Assembly (NCBI RefSeq): GCF_001750165.1
Contig: NZ_CP015411.1
Location: forward strand, 173,501-237,500
Source of the DNA: Pseudoalteromonas luteoviolacea
Lineage (GTDB): Bacteria; Pseudomonadota; Gammaproteobacteria; Enterobacterales; Alteromonadaceae
Direction: 5' to 3'
Length of the DNA: 64,000 bases
Both the position numbers and the translations under genes were made by a program. Position 1 is the stretch's first letter, and each line of letters starts with the position of its first letter. Below the pieces are notes generated by a model. It was not told where the DNA came from, did no database searches, and saw nothing but the letters and a program-made list of their open reading frames with translations. This document shows positions 1 to 8,475 of this stretch, piece by piece.

Positions 1-870
1 ACTGGTTGCTTCTTGCTCTGCTTCACTGCGCTTGTCATACCAAGTGCGTGATGCTGACGTGACAAAACTCGAACCAAAGTTGATTTGAATGACACCTCCA
101 TTTTTTTTCAAAGCCAATAACATGTCATCATCCATGTTACGCTCAAAACCTGGCGTGTACTTTCTCAATGATGAATGCGATGCAATGACAGGGACTTTTG
201 AGAGTGCCATGACTTGATAAAAGGCTTTGTCAGAAATGTGTGATACATCTATCAACATGCCAATTTTATTCATTTCGACAACCAGCTCTTTGCCAAATGG
301 ACTTAAGCCTTTCCATTTCCTGCGCAGGTCATAAGAAGAGTCAGAAATATGGTTACTTTGAGAGTGCGCCAAGGTGATATAGCGGACGCCTCTGTCAAAG
401 AAGTGCTTTAAGTTTTTAAGGTCTCCCTCAATGGGTGAGCCGTTTTCCATCCCCATAGCAATAGACATTAAGCCCTTATCAAATTGTGCTTCAATATCTT
501 TGGTGTTGTGGGCAATGGCAAATTTATGAGGTGCACGGTGCGCCAATGCTTCCATGCCGTCAATGAGCTGATTGGCCAACTGAAAGCTTTTGCCCTTACC
601 TTCAAACTCCAAACTGGCTGGAATGTAAATAGACATAAAAGGTGCGTTGAGGCCGCCCTGCATCGCTCGTGGGTAGTCAAAATCTCCCTCCTGCGTTGCT
701 TTGGAGACATCGTCCCACTGCATGTTAATTCGATAAGGAACATCAATATGGGTGTCGATGAGCAGGTTTTCTTGCGCCAAGCGAATGGCACGTTCGGATG
801 CGGTGTATTCTTTTGCATAGACAGTGGAGGTTGCCAGTGCCAGAACACAAAGAGCTGAGCTGAACTTCAT
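1..870 (-). CDS. Membrane dipeptidase, peptidase M19 (renal dipeptidase family), partial at left edge
   Basis: Translating the minus strand from the ATG at 868-870 gives an uninterrupted frame to the window edge, so the C-terminus is missing (290 codons seen). The first ~19 residues form a signal peptide ending in a Tyr-Ala cleavage site. Residues near 39-44 carry the M19 metal motif DTHID, and further along come a GMENG segment and a DVSH motif typical of the zinc-dependent dipeptidase barrel. Known members hydrolyse dipeptides, including D-amino-acid ones. The secreted form suggests a periplasmic or envelope role in peptide scavenging. The family call is strong; the substrate is unknown. 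Confidence 0.88.
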   Translation of the reverse strand, partial: MKFSSALCVLALATSTVYAKEYTASERAIRLAQENLLIDTHIDVPYRINMQWDDVSKATQEGDFDYPRAMQGGLNAPFMSIYIPASLEFEGKGKSFQLANQLIDGMEALAHRAPHKFAIAHNTKDIEAQFDKGLMSIAMGMENGSPIEGDLKNLKHFFDRGVRYITLAHSQSNHISDSSYDLRRKWKGLSPFGKELVVEMNKIGMLIDVSHISDKAFYQVMALSKVPVIASHSSLRKYTPGFERNMDDDMLLALKKNGGVIQINFGSSFVTSASRTWYDKRSEAEQEATS

Positions 871-955
871 GTTTGCGCCTTTATTATGATTGTGAAGTTT
901 GATTGTAACAACTAATTCTAAAGGCTCAATATGTGACGGTCTTTTAATCGCTTAA

Positions 956-1213
956 TTAGTCGTAGGTTGGCTCAGAAGTATAATCTTGGCTTTGCATTGC
1001 GTGAAACTGAGCTTTGCTGACGATGTTGACTGATTCATGTAGCTCAGAGAAGACAATGAGCGCTTCGCCACTTTGCAATTGCGCCTTAACTTGTGCCACT
1101 TTTTGCTCTGTTGTGATTTCACTATCACCATAGTCAGTGCCTTCACGTAATACGTAATGTTCAATTAGGCTTTCTAGTGTTTCAGGCGCAATTTGTTGAT
1201 AAGGAATGAGCAT
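956..1213 (-). CDS. yheU: YheU family protein (UPF0270)
   Basis: An 85-aa protein starting MLIPYQQIAPETLESL, the hallmark opening of the YheU/UPF0270 family. Family members are short (about 70-85 aa) and of unknown function. It lies 10 nt downstream of the yheT-like hydrolase gene on the same strand, the same pairing as yheT-yheU in enteric bacteria, so the two are probably co-transcribed. The C-terminal tail is acidic and probably unstructured. Identification is by sequence pattern and synteny; no biochemical role is implied. Confidence 0.9.
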   Translation of the reverse strand: MLIPYQQIAPETLESLIEHYVLREGTDYGDSEITTEQKVAQVKAQLQSGEALIVFSELHESVNIVSKAQFHAMQSQDYTSEPTYD

Positions 1214-1223
1214 ACTAATACCG

Positions 1224-2204
1224 CTATTTAATAAGTGAATGAATATATTCTGGTACGACTTTTTCTAACCAATAAATGGGTTTTAATGGGTTATTACCCG
1301 CAATAAAGCCCACGTGTCCCCCTTTAGATGAAACTGCGAGTTTAACCTTGGGACTGGTTTGTTTTGCAAGCGGGATTGCTTGCGTTGACAGCATGGGGTC
1401 ATCTTCAGCATGGATCAGTAAAGTCGGGGTTTCTATCAAGCTTAAATATGGCTGAGAGCTAGCTTGTGCATAATAGTCTTCAGCGCCCTTAAAACCATGT
1501 AGAGGAGCAGTGACTCGATCGTCGAACTGCCATAAATCATTAATTTGTGACAGCTCACTGGCACTGATATCGATGGTATTTTTTATTTGGTCTAATTTGC
1601 GTGTAAATGAGTGCTTCATTCTATCTAATAAATACTTTTGATAGAGCTTGAAGCAACTTTTTCTGATCACCTGACATGATGATGACAAATGATAAGGTGC
1701 TGAAATCACCGCAGCACCGGCTAAGCGACTTGCTTGTCCTTTTTCACCTAAATACTTAGCTAAAACATTACCGCCCAGAGAGAAACCGACTGCGAAGAGC
1801 GCTCTGCCGGGGAAACGTTCGCTCAAAGTCTTAATTAGAAAGCTTAAATCCTGTGTTTCACCACTGTGGTAAGCACGAGGTTGCTTATTGACGTCTTTTG
1901 AGCAGTTACGAAAATGCATTAATACTGCATCTAAACCTGAACGTGTGAGTGCGCGCAACATACCTTTGGCATAAAAGCTATTTATATTGCCTTCTAAGCC
2001 ATGTAAGACAACCACTAATGGTGCGTGTGCATTGCCATTATTGGCCCATGCTAATTCCAAAAAATCATCATCAGGGGTAGTAAGATGCTCAAAGTTGACA
2101 TCTGCTTTTAATCTTGGACGAAAAGCGCGGGGAAGTATGGTTTGAACATGCCTATTGCGCATCCACCAAGCGGGCTTAAAGTTTAAATCAAGCTGCTTTG
2201 ACAT
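1224..2204 (-). CDS. yheT: YheT-like alpha/beta-hydrolase
   Basis: A 326-aa alpha/beta hydrolase. The N-terminal 'WWMRNRHVQTILPR' segment is characteristic of the YheT/ABHD1-3 branch. LHGLEG and the nucleophile elbow GFSLGGN (Ser) follow, then a late Asp (HAEDDPML) and His (GGHVGF) complete the triad. Known relatives are esterase-like hydrolases acting on lipid or small ester substrates, but the bacterial substrate is unsettled. I take the internal ATG at 2202-2204 rather than an in-frame GTG 33 bases upstream, because the family starts close to the WW/NRH motif. The ribosome binding site is weak for either, so the start is uncertain. It sits upstream of yheU on the same strand. Confidence 0.87.
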   Translation of the reverse strand: MSKQLDLNFKPAWWMRNRHVQTILPRAFRPRLKADVNFEHLTTPDDDFLELAWANNGNAHAPLVVVLHGLEGNINSFYAKGMLRALTRSGLDAVLMHFRNCSKDVNKQPRAYHSGETQDLSFLIKTLSERFPGRALFAVGFSLGGNVLAKYLGEKGQASRLAGAAVISAPYHLSSSCQVIRKSCFKLYQKYLLDRMKHSFTRKLDQIKNTIDISASELSQINDLWQFDDRVTAPLHGFKGAEDYYAQASSQPYLSLIETPTLLIHAEDDPMLSTQAIPLAKQTSPKVKLAVSSKGGHVGFIAGNNPLKPIYWLEKVVPEYIHSLIK

Positions 2205-2290
2205 AGGTAGGTGACATTCTCTTGTGACGGTAAACACTCACAGTGTACCAAAGCTGTTGCCAAATGAGTATGTATGTCTGCGTTAGATAT

Positions 2291-2326
2291 AAAAAGCACC
2301 CGATCAGCGAAGCTGATAAGGTGCTT
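2291..2326 (-). terminator. Rho-independent terminator of the small membrane-protein gene
   Basis: Read on the minus strand, a stem-loop of AAGCACC/GGTGCTT continuing into ATCAGC/GCTGAT around a short loop is followed directly by five T residues. It lies 65 bases past the stop of the 46-aa gene, which fits a monocistronic unit. Confidence 0.75.
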
Positions 2327-2391
2327 TGTGCGTCGTGCTTAATTCTGAAACGGGAACTAAATTTGCTTAACGTTAGTCTGGTGACAGTGTC

Positions 2392-2532
2392 TTACTCTGG
2401 TATTTCAGCTTCATTCACTTTTTTCACAAAGTAGTAGACATAGTAGATACACAGCGCGATAACTACCCCAAGTATGCCGAATGATAGATACAGTACTGGG
2501 TCGGAAAAGAAATCTCTAAAGAATACGTTCAT
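2392..2532 (-). CDS. 46-aa single-pass membrane protein, DUF3149-like
   Basis: A small gene on the minus strand with ATG at 2530-2532 and TAA at 2392-2394. A GAGGAG ribosome binding site lies 8 bases upstream of the start. The product has a short amphipathic head (MNVFFRDFFSDP), one hydrophobic helix of about 24 residues (14-37, rich in Leu, Val, Ile and Tyr), then KK and an acidic tail. Length and layout resemble the DUF3149 small membrane proteins, though I assign that family only tentatively. The upstream region has two FNR-type boxes and a good -10 element, and a terminator follows, so it looks like a self-contained oxygen-responsive unit. Function is unknown. Confidence 0.75.
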   Translation of the reverse strand: MNVFFRDFFSDPVLYLSFGILGVVIALCIYYVYYFVKKVNEAEIPE

Positions 2533-2563
2533 GGCTGTGACTCCTCAATTTGTCGATGAGTAC

Positions 2564-2569
2564 ATAGTA
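2564..2569 (-). promoter_or_regulatory. -10 element of the small membrane-protein promoter
   Basis: Reading on the minus strand gives TACTAT. With transcription starting about 7 bases further on (near 2557), the proximal FNR-type box is centred at about -41.5, the class II activation spacing. Confidence 0.55.
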
Positions 2570-2591
2570 GATGAGCCATGCTAAAGAGGTT

Positions 2592-2605
2592 ATGATCGAG
2601 ATCAA
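2592..2605 (-). promoter_or_regulatory. FNR/CRP-family binding site (proximal)
   Basis: On the minus strand the sequence is TTGATCTCGATCAT, nine of ten matches to the FNR consensus TTGAT-N4-ATCAA. Its centre (2598.5) is about 41.5 bases upstream of the inferred transcription start of the 46-aa gene. Confidence 0.6.
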
Positions 2606-2641
2606 GTTTATTATTTAGCCGATATCTACTTCAAGTAGCGC

Positions 2642-2655
2642 TTGATCTTGATCAT
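2642..2655 (+). promoter_or_regulatory. FNR/CRP-family binding site (distal)
   Basis: TTGATCTTGATCAT, again nine of ten matches to the FNR consensus. Its centre lies 50 bases from the proximal box, near -91.5. It overlaps the stop codon of the upstream gene (2652-2654), and because the two boxes are inversely oriented they also form a 15-bp near-perfect inverted repeat. Confidence 0.55.
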
Positions 2656-3101
2656 GTTTTTGCGTACGCAAACCTATCAGCCAAAGGCTTTGGCAAGTAT
2701 AGAGTGAGGTTATTGGCGCTTTGCATATCATGTTTGAGGCACAAGTGATTGGCGGTTTCAATGAGCAAATATTGCTGCAGCTTTTCTAGCTCCAACTCAG
2801 TGGCGAGCAAACTTTTTCTAAGCGATGGATAGTCTGGGTATGTGTGGTGCTGTGACTTAACTTGTTGCCGTGTTGCACGATAAGGCTGCAATATGGTTTT
2901 GTCAGCGTGTTCGACACACCTCATTAACGATTGGAGTTGCTGGGTATTTAGCTGTATCGAGAGTGTGCTTAAATAGTCTAGGAATAGACAGAGATTGACG
3001 TTTTTGCCATGCAGGTCCTGGCACTCTAAGAGTACCTGTTGGACCTGCTCACTGCGGTATACATCGCAGGCATATTGCCAAAAGTGTTCACGACTCAGCA
3101 T
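2652..3101 (-). CDS. TIGR02444 family protein (DUF2390)
   Basis: A 149-aa soluble, mainly helical protein with no signal peptide. The opening MLSREHFWQYACDVYRSEQVQQ, with an LLECQD..G.NVNLCLFLDYL block after it, is the pattern of the uncharacterised TIGR02444/DUF2390 family, normally about 150 aa. Its start overlaps the 3' end of the yheS-type gene by 7 bases on the same strand, so the two are translationally linked. No catalytic motif is visible and its role is unknown. Confidence 0.8.
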   Translation of the reverse strand: MLSREHFWQYACDVYRSEQVQQVLLECQDLHGKNVNLCLFLDYLSTLSIQLNTQQLQSLMRCVEHADKTILQPYRATRQQVKSQHHTYPDYPSLRKSLLATELELEKLQQYLLIETANHLCLKHDMQSANNLTLYLPKPLADRFAYAKT

Positions 3102-5017
3102 ATTTCGCCAGTGCTCGCGAAGTGTGCTTCTTTTTCTTCAAGCTCCTCGAGTGTCATTAGTAACGCCTCTTCTGTGTCATTGAGTTCAGGTGTCAGGGCG
3201 GCTTGCTTGGCCAGTAGCTCACTGAGTTTGGCTTTGTTTTCTGCCTCATACAAGCTGTTATCAGCAAGTTGAGACTCAATATCAGCCAATGCTGTGGTGA
3301 GTTTATCCAATTGCTTTTCAAGTTTGTCTATGGATTTCTTCAGTGGTTGAACTGATTTTCTGAACTCAGCCTCAAGGCGCTTTTGTTCTTTACGATTAAC
3401 GCTAGAGTGCGCTTTGTCTTCTACTTGAGGTTTTTGCTTCGCCTCTTTATTGGCATTGAGTAGCCATTGGTAGTATTCATCCAAATCGTAGCCGAATGCC
3501 GAGACAGTCCCATTATCTACCAAGTAATACTCATCGGCGGTATTTTTTAGCATGTGGCGGTCGTGCGATACTGTGACCATGGCACCTTCAAAGCCTTGCA
3601 GGGCCATCACTAAAGCGTGGCGCATTTCTAAATCCAAGTGGTTAGTAGGCTCATCCAGCAGTAATAGGTTAGGGGATTGATATACTAACATGGCCAGCAC
3701 AAGTCGCGCTTTTTCTCCCCCTGAAAACGGTGCGACGGGGTCAAGTGCTTTATCTCCATGAAATGCAAAACCACCGAGGAAATCTCGTAATGATTGCTCA
3801 GTAGCTTGCGGATCTAGGCGTTGTAAGTGAGTGACTGCACTGGCATTTAAATCGAGTGATTCTAATTGGTGCTGAGCAAAGTAGCCGACTTTTAAGCCTT
3901 GGTGCTGGAAAACTTCGCCTGCTTGAGGGCTTATATCTCCGGCCAGCAGTTTAATTAAAGTAGATTTACCTGCCCCATTTCTACCCAGTAATGCAATACG
4001 GCTACCTGGGACAAGATTAAGTTTAATTTGGTGTAGTATCGTAATGTCACCATAGCCAGCTTGAGCTTGATCTAGTGTCATTAACGGGTTAGGGATGTTT
4101 TCAGGGTTGGCAAACTCAAAGCTGAATGGCGAGTCGGCATGCGCAGGCGCTAGCTTCTCCATGCGTTCAAGTGCTTTAACACGACTTTGAGCCTGTTTGG
4201 CTTTACTGGCTTTGGCTTTAAATCGAGTTATAAACTGCTCAAGGTGTGCAATGGTTTCTTGCTGTTTTTCATACATGGCTTGTTGCTGAGCCATGCGTTC
4301 GGCTTTTTGGCGCTCGAACTGTGAGTAGTGGCCTTTATAAACATTAATGCACTGTTGATCTATGTGCCAGATTTGGTCAACCACCGCATCTAAAAATTCT
4401 CTATCGTGGGAAATTAATACCAGCGTACCTTGGTAAGCTTTTAAGAAGCGCTCTAACCAGTAAACGGCATCCAAATCTAGGTGGTTGGTCGGTTCATCGA
4501 GTAGCAATAAATCAGCATCCCTGATCAAAGCTTGTGCTAAGTTTAAGCGCATTCGCCATCCGCCTGAAAATTCACTCACGGCATAGTCTAGTTGTTCATT
4601 ACTAAACCCTAATCCGTGGAGTAGTTCGCCTGCTTTCGCTTCGATACTATAGCCGCCGACTAGTTCCAGTTGCTGATGGATTTTAGCTTGCTTATCACCG
4701 TCACCCTGTGCTTCGGCTTGTTGCAGTGCTGAACGCAGTTCATAGTATTGCGGATGCCCTTGCAGGACATATTCCATCGCCGAAATGGCCAATGCGGGCG
4801 TTTCTTGTTTAACTGAGGCAATAGACCAATCTTTTGGCATTAAAAAGTTACCAGCGTCGGCATGTAGCTGTGACTTGAGCAATGCAAACAATGACGATTT
4901 GCCGCAGCCATTGGCACCGACTAAACCGACTTTATGTTGCGCAAACAACGTCGCGCTGGCATTTTTCAATAGCGTTTTTCCGCCTCGTAACAGTTCAATA
5001 TCAGAAAGTTGGATCAT
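3095..5017 (-). CDS. yheS: ABC-F family ATPase YheS
   Basis: A 640-aa soluble protein with two ABC ATPase domains and no membrane segment. Walker A motifs are GANGCGKSS (residues 34-42) and GRNGAGKST in the second half. Signatures are FSGGW and FSGGEKAR, and both Walker B motifs read LLLDEPTNHLDL. Between the domains lies the charged linker of ABC-F proteins, and the C-terminus is a long Lys/Glu/Leu coiled coil. ABC-F proteins act on the ribosome; the YheS subgroup is known to help translation of problematic nascent chains. It is followed by the overlapping TIGR02444 gene and lies close to yheT/yheU, as in enteric bacteria. Confidence 0.92.
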   Translation of the reverse strand: MIQLSDIELLRGGKTLLKNASATLFAQHKVGLVGANGCGKSSLFALLKSQLHADAGNFLMPKDWSIASVKQETPALAISAMEYVLQGHPQYYELRSALQQAEAQGDGDKQAKIHQQLELVGGYSIEAKAGELLHGLGFSNEQLDYAVSEFSGGWRMRLNLAQALIRDADLLLLDEPTNHLDLDAVYWLERFLKAYQGTLVLISHDREFLDAVVDQIWHIDQQCINVYKGHYSQFERQKAERMAQQQAMYEKQQETIAHLEQFITRFKAKASKAKQAQSRVKALERMEKLAPAHADSPFSFEFANPENIPNPLMTLDQAQAGYGDITILHQIKLNLVPGSRIALLGRNGAGKSTLIKLLAGDISPQAGEVFQHQGLKVGYFAQHQLESLDLNASAVTHLQRLDPQATEQSLRDFLGGFAFHGDKALDPVAPFSGGEKARLVLAMLVYQSPNLLLLDEPTNHLDLEMRHALVMALQGFEGAMVTVSHDRHMLKNTADEYYLVDNGTVSAFGYDLDEYYQWLLNANKEAKQKPQVEDKAHSSVNRKEQKRLEAEFRKSVQPLKKSIDKLEKQLDKLTTALADIESQLADNSLYEAENKAKLSELLAKQAALTPELNDTEEALLMTLEELEEKEAHFASTGEIC

Positions 5018-5139
5018 AATAAGCTCAATTCAAAATCACTGTGTGAATGATAACATGGATCTATATCTAAGGAACAAGCGTATAAAAGCATCCTAACTTA
5101 AGTTAAAATGGCCTTTCACAGAGTAGGTGGGGTTGTATT

Positions 5140-5340
5140 GTGAGAACAAAAAAACGTTTTATTGCGGGCGCATCTTGCCCAGCTTGTAACAAAATGGATG
5201 TCATGATGCTGTATAAAGAACATGATGTTGAAAAGGTAGAGTGCGTGGCATGTGGCCACTCAATGACTCAACCAGAAGAAGCGGTGCAGGCGTCAACACG
5301 TCAGTTTGAGCAAGTGATTGGTGTATTTAAACCGCAATAA
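5140..5340 (+). CDS. yheV: YheV family putative zinc-ribbon protein
   Basis: A 66-aa protein with two Cys pairs, CPAC (residues 14-17) and CVAC (35-38), followed by GH, matching the YheV zinc-ribbon family. The C-terminal EQVIGVFKP is also characteristic. Translation is read from a GTG at 5140 after a TAGGTGG ribosome binding site. The family opening RTKKRFIAGA.CPAC leaves little room for another start. The function of YheV is unknown; in enteric bacteria it neighbours kefB and slyX/slyD, and slyX is also the next gene here. Confidence 0.88.
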   Translation: MRTKKRFIAGASCPACNKMDVMMLYKEHDVEKVECVACGHSMTQPEEAVQASTRQFEQVIGVFKPQ

Positions 5341-5376
5341 ACCGATGCGCCAAAGCGCATCATAGGGTTTTTGTGA

Positions 5377-5589
5377 TCAGTAATGAGGTGGTGGTGGCTC
5401 CTGCTCAATTGGCATCATGCCATCGTCTTTGCCTTCTTTTATCTTTTCTGCCAATAATCTAATTTGGTGCTGCATGGTTGCCAGCCTTGCTTGATGAACT
5501 CTCATTTCATCATTTAATGTCTCGATGGTGTCTTCTTGAAACGCGACCTTTGCTTCAAGTTCGATTACGCGACTTTCTAACTCTGTCAT
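5377..5589 (-). CDS. slyX: SlyX family protein
   Basis: A 70-aa coiled-coil protein (heptad repeats about residues 1-50) ending in PPPPHY, the signature C-terminus of SlyX. Family members are small cytoplasmic proteins of unknown function, often next to fkpA or slyD. Its ATG overlaps the stop codon of the upstream WD40 lipoprotein gene by one base (TAATG), indicating translational coupling. Confidence 0.93.
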   Translation of the reverse strand: MTELESRVIELEAKVAFQEDTIETLNDEMRVHQARLATMQHQIRLLAEKIKEGKDDGMMPIEQEPPPPHY

Positions 5590-6587
5590 TACTCTATTAC
5601 TCTTTCGAACTGCTCCATCAAACCACTTGAGCTTTCAGTGACCAAAATGCCATCGCGTTTTGCAAATGCAACATCGAAAACCACAGCTGATTTTGGTCGA
5701 CTTCCTTCACGCGGTTTGACACGCCAAGTTTTTAGCTTAGTACCATCGCTCACTTGCCAGAGGGTAAGTTGACGATTGGGGGATCCTGTTGCGAGCAGGT
5801 TACCTTGCTGGTTGAAACGCACGGCACTAAATATTTTCTGCCTTGCAATATACTGTAATTGTGCCACTAGGTCACCTGAAGTAAGCTGCCAAATACTGGC
5901 TTTTTTCATACTATCCGCTGTAAAGGCATAACGCCCTTCAGGATCTAAGGCGACTTTGGTGACCCGACTGGGGTGATTAAAACGATGTATCACTTGGCCT
6001 GTTCTGGTATCCCAAAAGTAGGCGCTATAGTCGTTTGCACCGGTTAAAGCAAAGTGGCCATTGGGTGAAAGTGCGATACTATTAATTTTTTCTTGATGTC
6101 CAAGGAACTCTATGCGCCTTCCACTATCTAAGTCGAGATGCACAACGACATTGTCACTGCGTCCATACAGGACATATCGGCCGTTGTTGCTGACAGCGAT
6201 ATCACGAATGGTACCTGTATCTATTTGATAGTAACCAATGTTTTTACCATCGGAGATCTGCCACAAGGCAAACCGATCGCTGGCAGCAGTGACTGCGGTA
6301 GAGTTATCGTGTGAAATGGCCAGCGAGTGAATGAGATCATCAGGTTGCTCTGAATGAGACCACTGGTATTTAAGTCCGTGGGTGGTGTTATCCCATAAAA
6401 CCGCGCCATGCTCGACCGATGACACTAAACTGTAACGACCATCGTGTGAAATAGCCGCTGCAAACGCGCCACGTGCTGCATGTTCCACTGTTAGTAGCGC
6501 TTTGGAGCTTTCAGAAGAGCAACCAGAGAGCATCAGCGCTGACAAGCAAACGAAGAGTTGAGTGTACAATTTAAAAAATTTGGCCAT
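5589..6587 (-). CDS. WD40-repeat lipoprotein
   Basis: A 332-aa protein read from the ATG at 6585-6587. Its signal peptide ends in lipobox LSGC with the acylated Cys at residue 23. An open frame continues upstream, but that extension lacks a signal peptide and a ribosome binding site. The rest is a run of WD-type repeats ('IHSLAISHDNSTAVTAASDRFALW', 'INSIALSPNGHFALTGANDYSAYFWD') expected to form a beta-propeller in the periplasm. Such propellers usually mediate protein contacts, as BamB does, but this is not BamB and no partner is known. It is coupled to slyX downstream, and fkpA, a periplasmic folding catalyst, is divergent upstream. Confidence 0.8.
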   Translation of the reverse strand: MAKFFKLYTQLFVCLSALMLSGCSSESSKALLTVEHAARGAFAAAISHDGRYSLVSSVEHGAVLWDNTTHGLKYQWSHSEQPDDLIHSLAISHDNSTAVTAASDRFALWQISDGKNIGYYQIDTGTIRDIAVSNNGRYVLYGRSDNVVVHLDLDSGRRIEFLGHQEKINSIALSPNGHFALTGANDYSAYFWDTRTGQVIHRFNHPSRVTKVALDPEGRYAFTADSMKKASIWQLTSGDLVAQLQYIARQKIFSAVRFNQQGNLLATGSPNRQLTLWQVSDGTKLKTWRVKPREGSRPKSAVVFDVAFAKRDGILVTESSSGLMEQFERVIE

Positions 6588-6863
6588 AAATTCGGTATTT
6601 CCCCTTAACTCTATGATTTGCAGCGAGTAGACTAGTGGTAAAATTGATTGGGCCACATAACTGATATTAGCGTATTCGCTAAAGTATGTCGCCAGTCGCA
6701 AGGATATTTCCCATAGGCGAGGTTCTGTGGGTGTGAATCTTGGCTTTGGTGACAATGAGTGATAATGTGACATCACCTTTTTAAATTAATAATTATTTAA
6801 CATGACAATGAAGATGGAGAGTAACGTAATGTTGCTGGCTGCTCGGATGTCGGAGAAAATAAA

Positions 6864-7619
6864 ATGAAACAAACTATTAAGCTGTCTTTAATCGCAGCCT
6901 CAGTACTTGCACTAACTGCGTGTAATCAAAAAGCACAGGAAACTGCAAAAGTAGAAGAAGTTAAACTTGAGACGGAAGTACAACAACAAGCCTACGGTAT
7001 TGGTGCATCAGTAGGTAACTTCCTACAGAAAGATCTAGCTGACAAGCAAGGCTTAGGTATTGAGCTTGATCAAGAGCTACTAATGAGAGGCTTCAAAGAT
7101 GCACTAGCGGGCAACTCAAAGCTTGACGATGAAAAAATCCGTGAAGTACTGACTGCGCTTGATACGTCTGTACGTGAGAAGCAAACTGCTAAAGCAGAAG
7201 CTGATGCAAAAGAAAACAAAGAAAAAGGTGCAAAGTACCTAGCTGAAAATGCGAAAAAAGAAGGTGTGACTGTAACTGAATCAGGTCTTCAATACGAAGT
7301 CATTTCAACAGGTGAAGGTAAAAAGCCAGTTGCTACTGATGTTGTTAAAGTACACTACAAAGGTACATTGCTAGATGGTTCAGAGTTTGATAGCTCATAT
7401 TCACGCAACCAGCCTGCAACTTTCCCACTTAATCAGGTTATCGCTGGTTGGACAGAAGGTCTACAGTTGATGACAGTTGGTTCAAAGTACAAGTTTACTA
7501 TCCCAGCTGAGCTCGGTTACGGTGAGCGTAATCTTGGTAAAATCCCTGCGAATTCTACATTGGTATTTGAAGTAGAGTTACTTGAGATCCAAGAAGACCA
7601 AGAAAAGCCAGCGGCATAA
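6864..7619 (+). CDS. fkpA: FkpA-like FKBP-type peptidyl-prolyl cis-trans isomerase, lipoprotein
   Basis: A 251-aa protein with a signal peptide ending in LTAC, so Cys20 is probably lipidated. Residues about 35-130 form the helical FKBP N-terminal dimerisation domain, with a Lys/Glu/Ala-rich linker. Residues about 150-243 form the FKBP catalytic domain (VKVHYKGTLLDGSEFDSSY, GWTEGLQLM, IPAELGYGE, LVFEVELL). FkpA family members fold envelope proteins. The lipobox makes this more Mip/lipoprotein-like than the soluble E. coli FkpA. GGAGAAAATAAA precedes the ATG, and a strong terminator follows. Confidence 0.92.
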   Translation: MKQTIKLSLIAASVLALTACNQKAQETAKVEEVKLETEVQQQAYGIGASVGNFLQKDLADKQGLGIELDQELLMRGFKDALAGNSKLDDEKIREVLTALDTSVREKQTAKAEADAKENKEKGAKYLAENAKKEGVTVTESGLQYEVISTGEGKKPVATDVVKVHYKGTLLDGSEFDSSYSRNQPATFPLNQVIAGWTEGLQLMTVGSKYKFTIPAELGYGERNLGKIPANSTLVFEVELLEIQEDQEKPAA

Positions 7620-7636
7620 CTTGCCTTGAGCGAAAT

Positions 7637-7663
7637 AAAAAAGGGCCTTTAGGCCCTTTTTTA
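7637..7663. terminator. Bidirectional terminator between fkpA and rsd
   Basis: A GGGCCTTTAGGCCC hairpin is flanked by an A-run on the left and a T-run on the right. It can therefore end transcription of fkpA on plus and rsd on minus. Confidence 0.9.
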
Positions 7664-7667
7664 TTTA

Positions 7668-8138
7668 TTACTCGGTATGATTAGCGAAGAGATTATCGAT
7701 CAATTCGTCTTCTAGCCCAAAGCGCTGTTCTAAGGCTTCTCCAAGTGTAGACAGGTCTTTATCAAATTCTTCAAGTGGATTGTCACTACTTGCTTCCGCA
7801 TATTTGTCGTTAAAATCGAGTGCTAAATCAGTTGATGCAGTAATCTTTGGGTAAATTGATTGCGCCAACTTTAAGCTGCTAGGACCTTTTTCTTTGCAAG
7901 CGGCCACAATATTGTCGTAAATTTCAAAGTGACCCGCTGATAAGTAATCCATTAAAATCTGGCAAAATGATTGGATCTGCACTTGCTCCGGCAGTGCTTT
8001 ATCGGCGCTCTCATAGGGAGATAGGCCTGCTACTTTGTAATACAACAATAGCAATTCTTGACGCTCCATGAGCCAGTTGTCGATAACACTATGACTCCCT
8101 CCCCATTTTTGTTGGGCTTGTTCTAACCGTGAAAGCAT
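7668..8138 (-). CDS. rsd: Rsd/AlgQ family anti-sigma-70 regulator
   Basis: A 156-aa helical protein with the conserved opening LSRLEQAQQKWGGSHSVIDNWL and the central 'RQELLLLYYKVAGL' block of the Rsd/AlgQ family. Known Rsd binds region 4 of the housekeeping sigma factor and shifts RNA polymerase toward alternative sigmas in stationary phase. The start at 8136-8138 has an AAGGAGAT ribosome binding site and matches the family start; the frame is open 13 codons further but without support. hemE follows on the opposite side, the same neighbourhood as in enteric bacteria. Confidence 0.9.
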   Translation of the reverse strand: MLSRLEQAQQKWGGSHSVIDNWLMERQELLLLYYKVAGLSPYESADKALPEQVQIQSFCQILMDYLSAGHFEIYDNIVAACKEKGPSSLKLAQSIYPKITASTDLALDFNDKYAEASSDNPLEEFDKDLSTLGEALEQRFGLEDELIDNLFANHTE

Positions 8139-8439
8139 AGTTATCTCCTTAGCGGGTCGTTTTATTGGGCCCTGCAATGACCAAATTGTGTTTATGTAAA
8201 AGTATTTATAGTTATGGGTACATCAAAATTAGGATGGAGTGGACCCAAAATCAGACAGCAATTTGGTAATACTGAATACTTGATCTTGCCTCCTATAAAA
8301 ATGAAAACTGATGAAAAGATCAACCACTTTTTGCAAAAAGCACATAATTTCTTTGATTTGTACCTTAGCTGGGGTTTTTACTCTTGGTGCTAATCATTTT
8401 TATTTAGTATTCAGCTAAGCGGAGTTGCAGTCGGTACTT

Positions 8440-8466
8440 AAAAAACTAAACCACCCGAAGGTGGTT
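8440..8466 (-). terminator. Orphan minus-strand terminator with TTCG loop
   Basis: On the minus strand a perfect 7-bp stem AACCACC/GGTGGTT closes a TTCG tetraloop and is followed by TAG and six T residues. No annotated minus-strand gene lies upstream of it, so it points to an unannotated short transcript from the region up to about 8770. Confidence 0.6.
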
Positions 8467-8475
8467 AAAATCAGT

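Noticed and set aside
484..858. 124-codon plus-strand frame
   Set aside because: It lies fully antisense to the M19 dipeptidase, which has clear family motifs and a signal peptide; a shadow frame.
8214..8393. 59-codon plus-strand open frame starting MGTSKLGWSG, in the rsd-hemE gap
   Set aside because: No ribosome binding site, no recognisable family and a composition like the AT-rich surroundings; chance frame.
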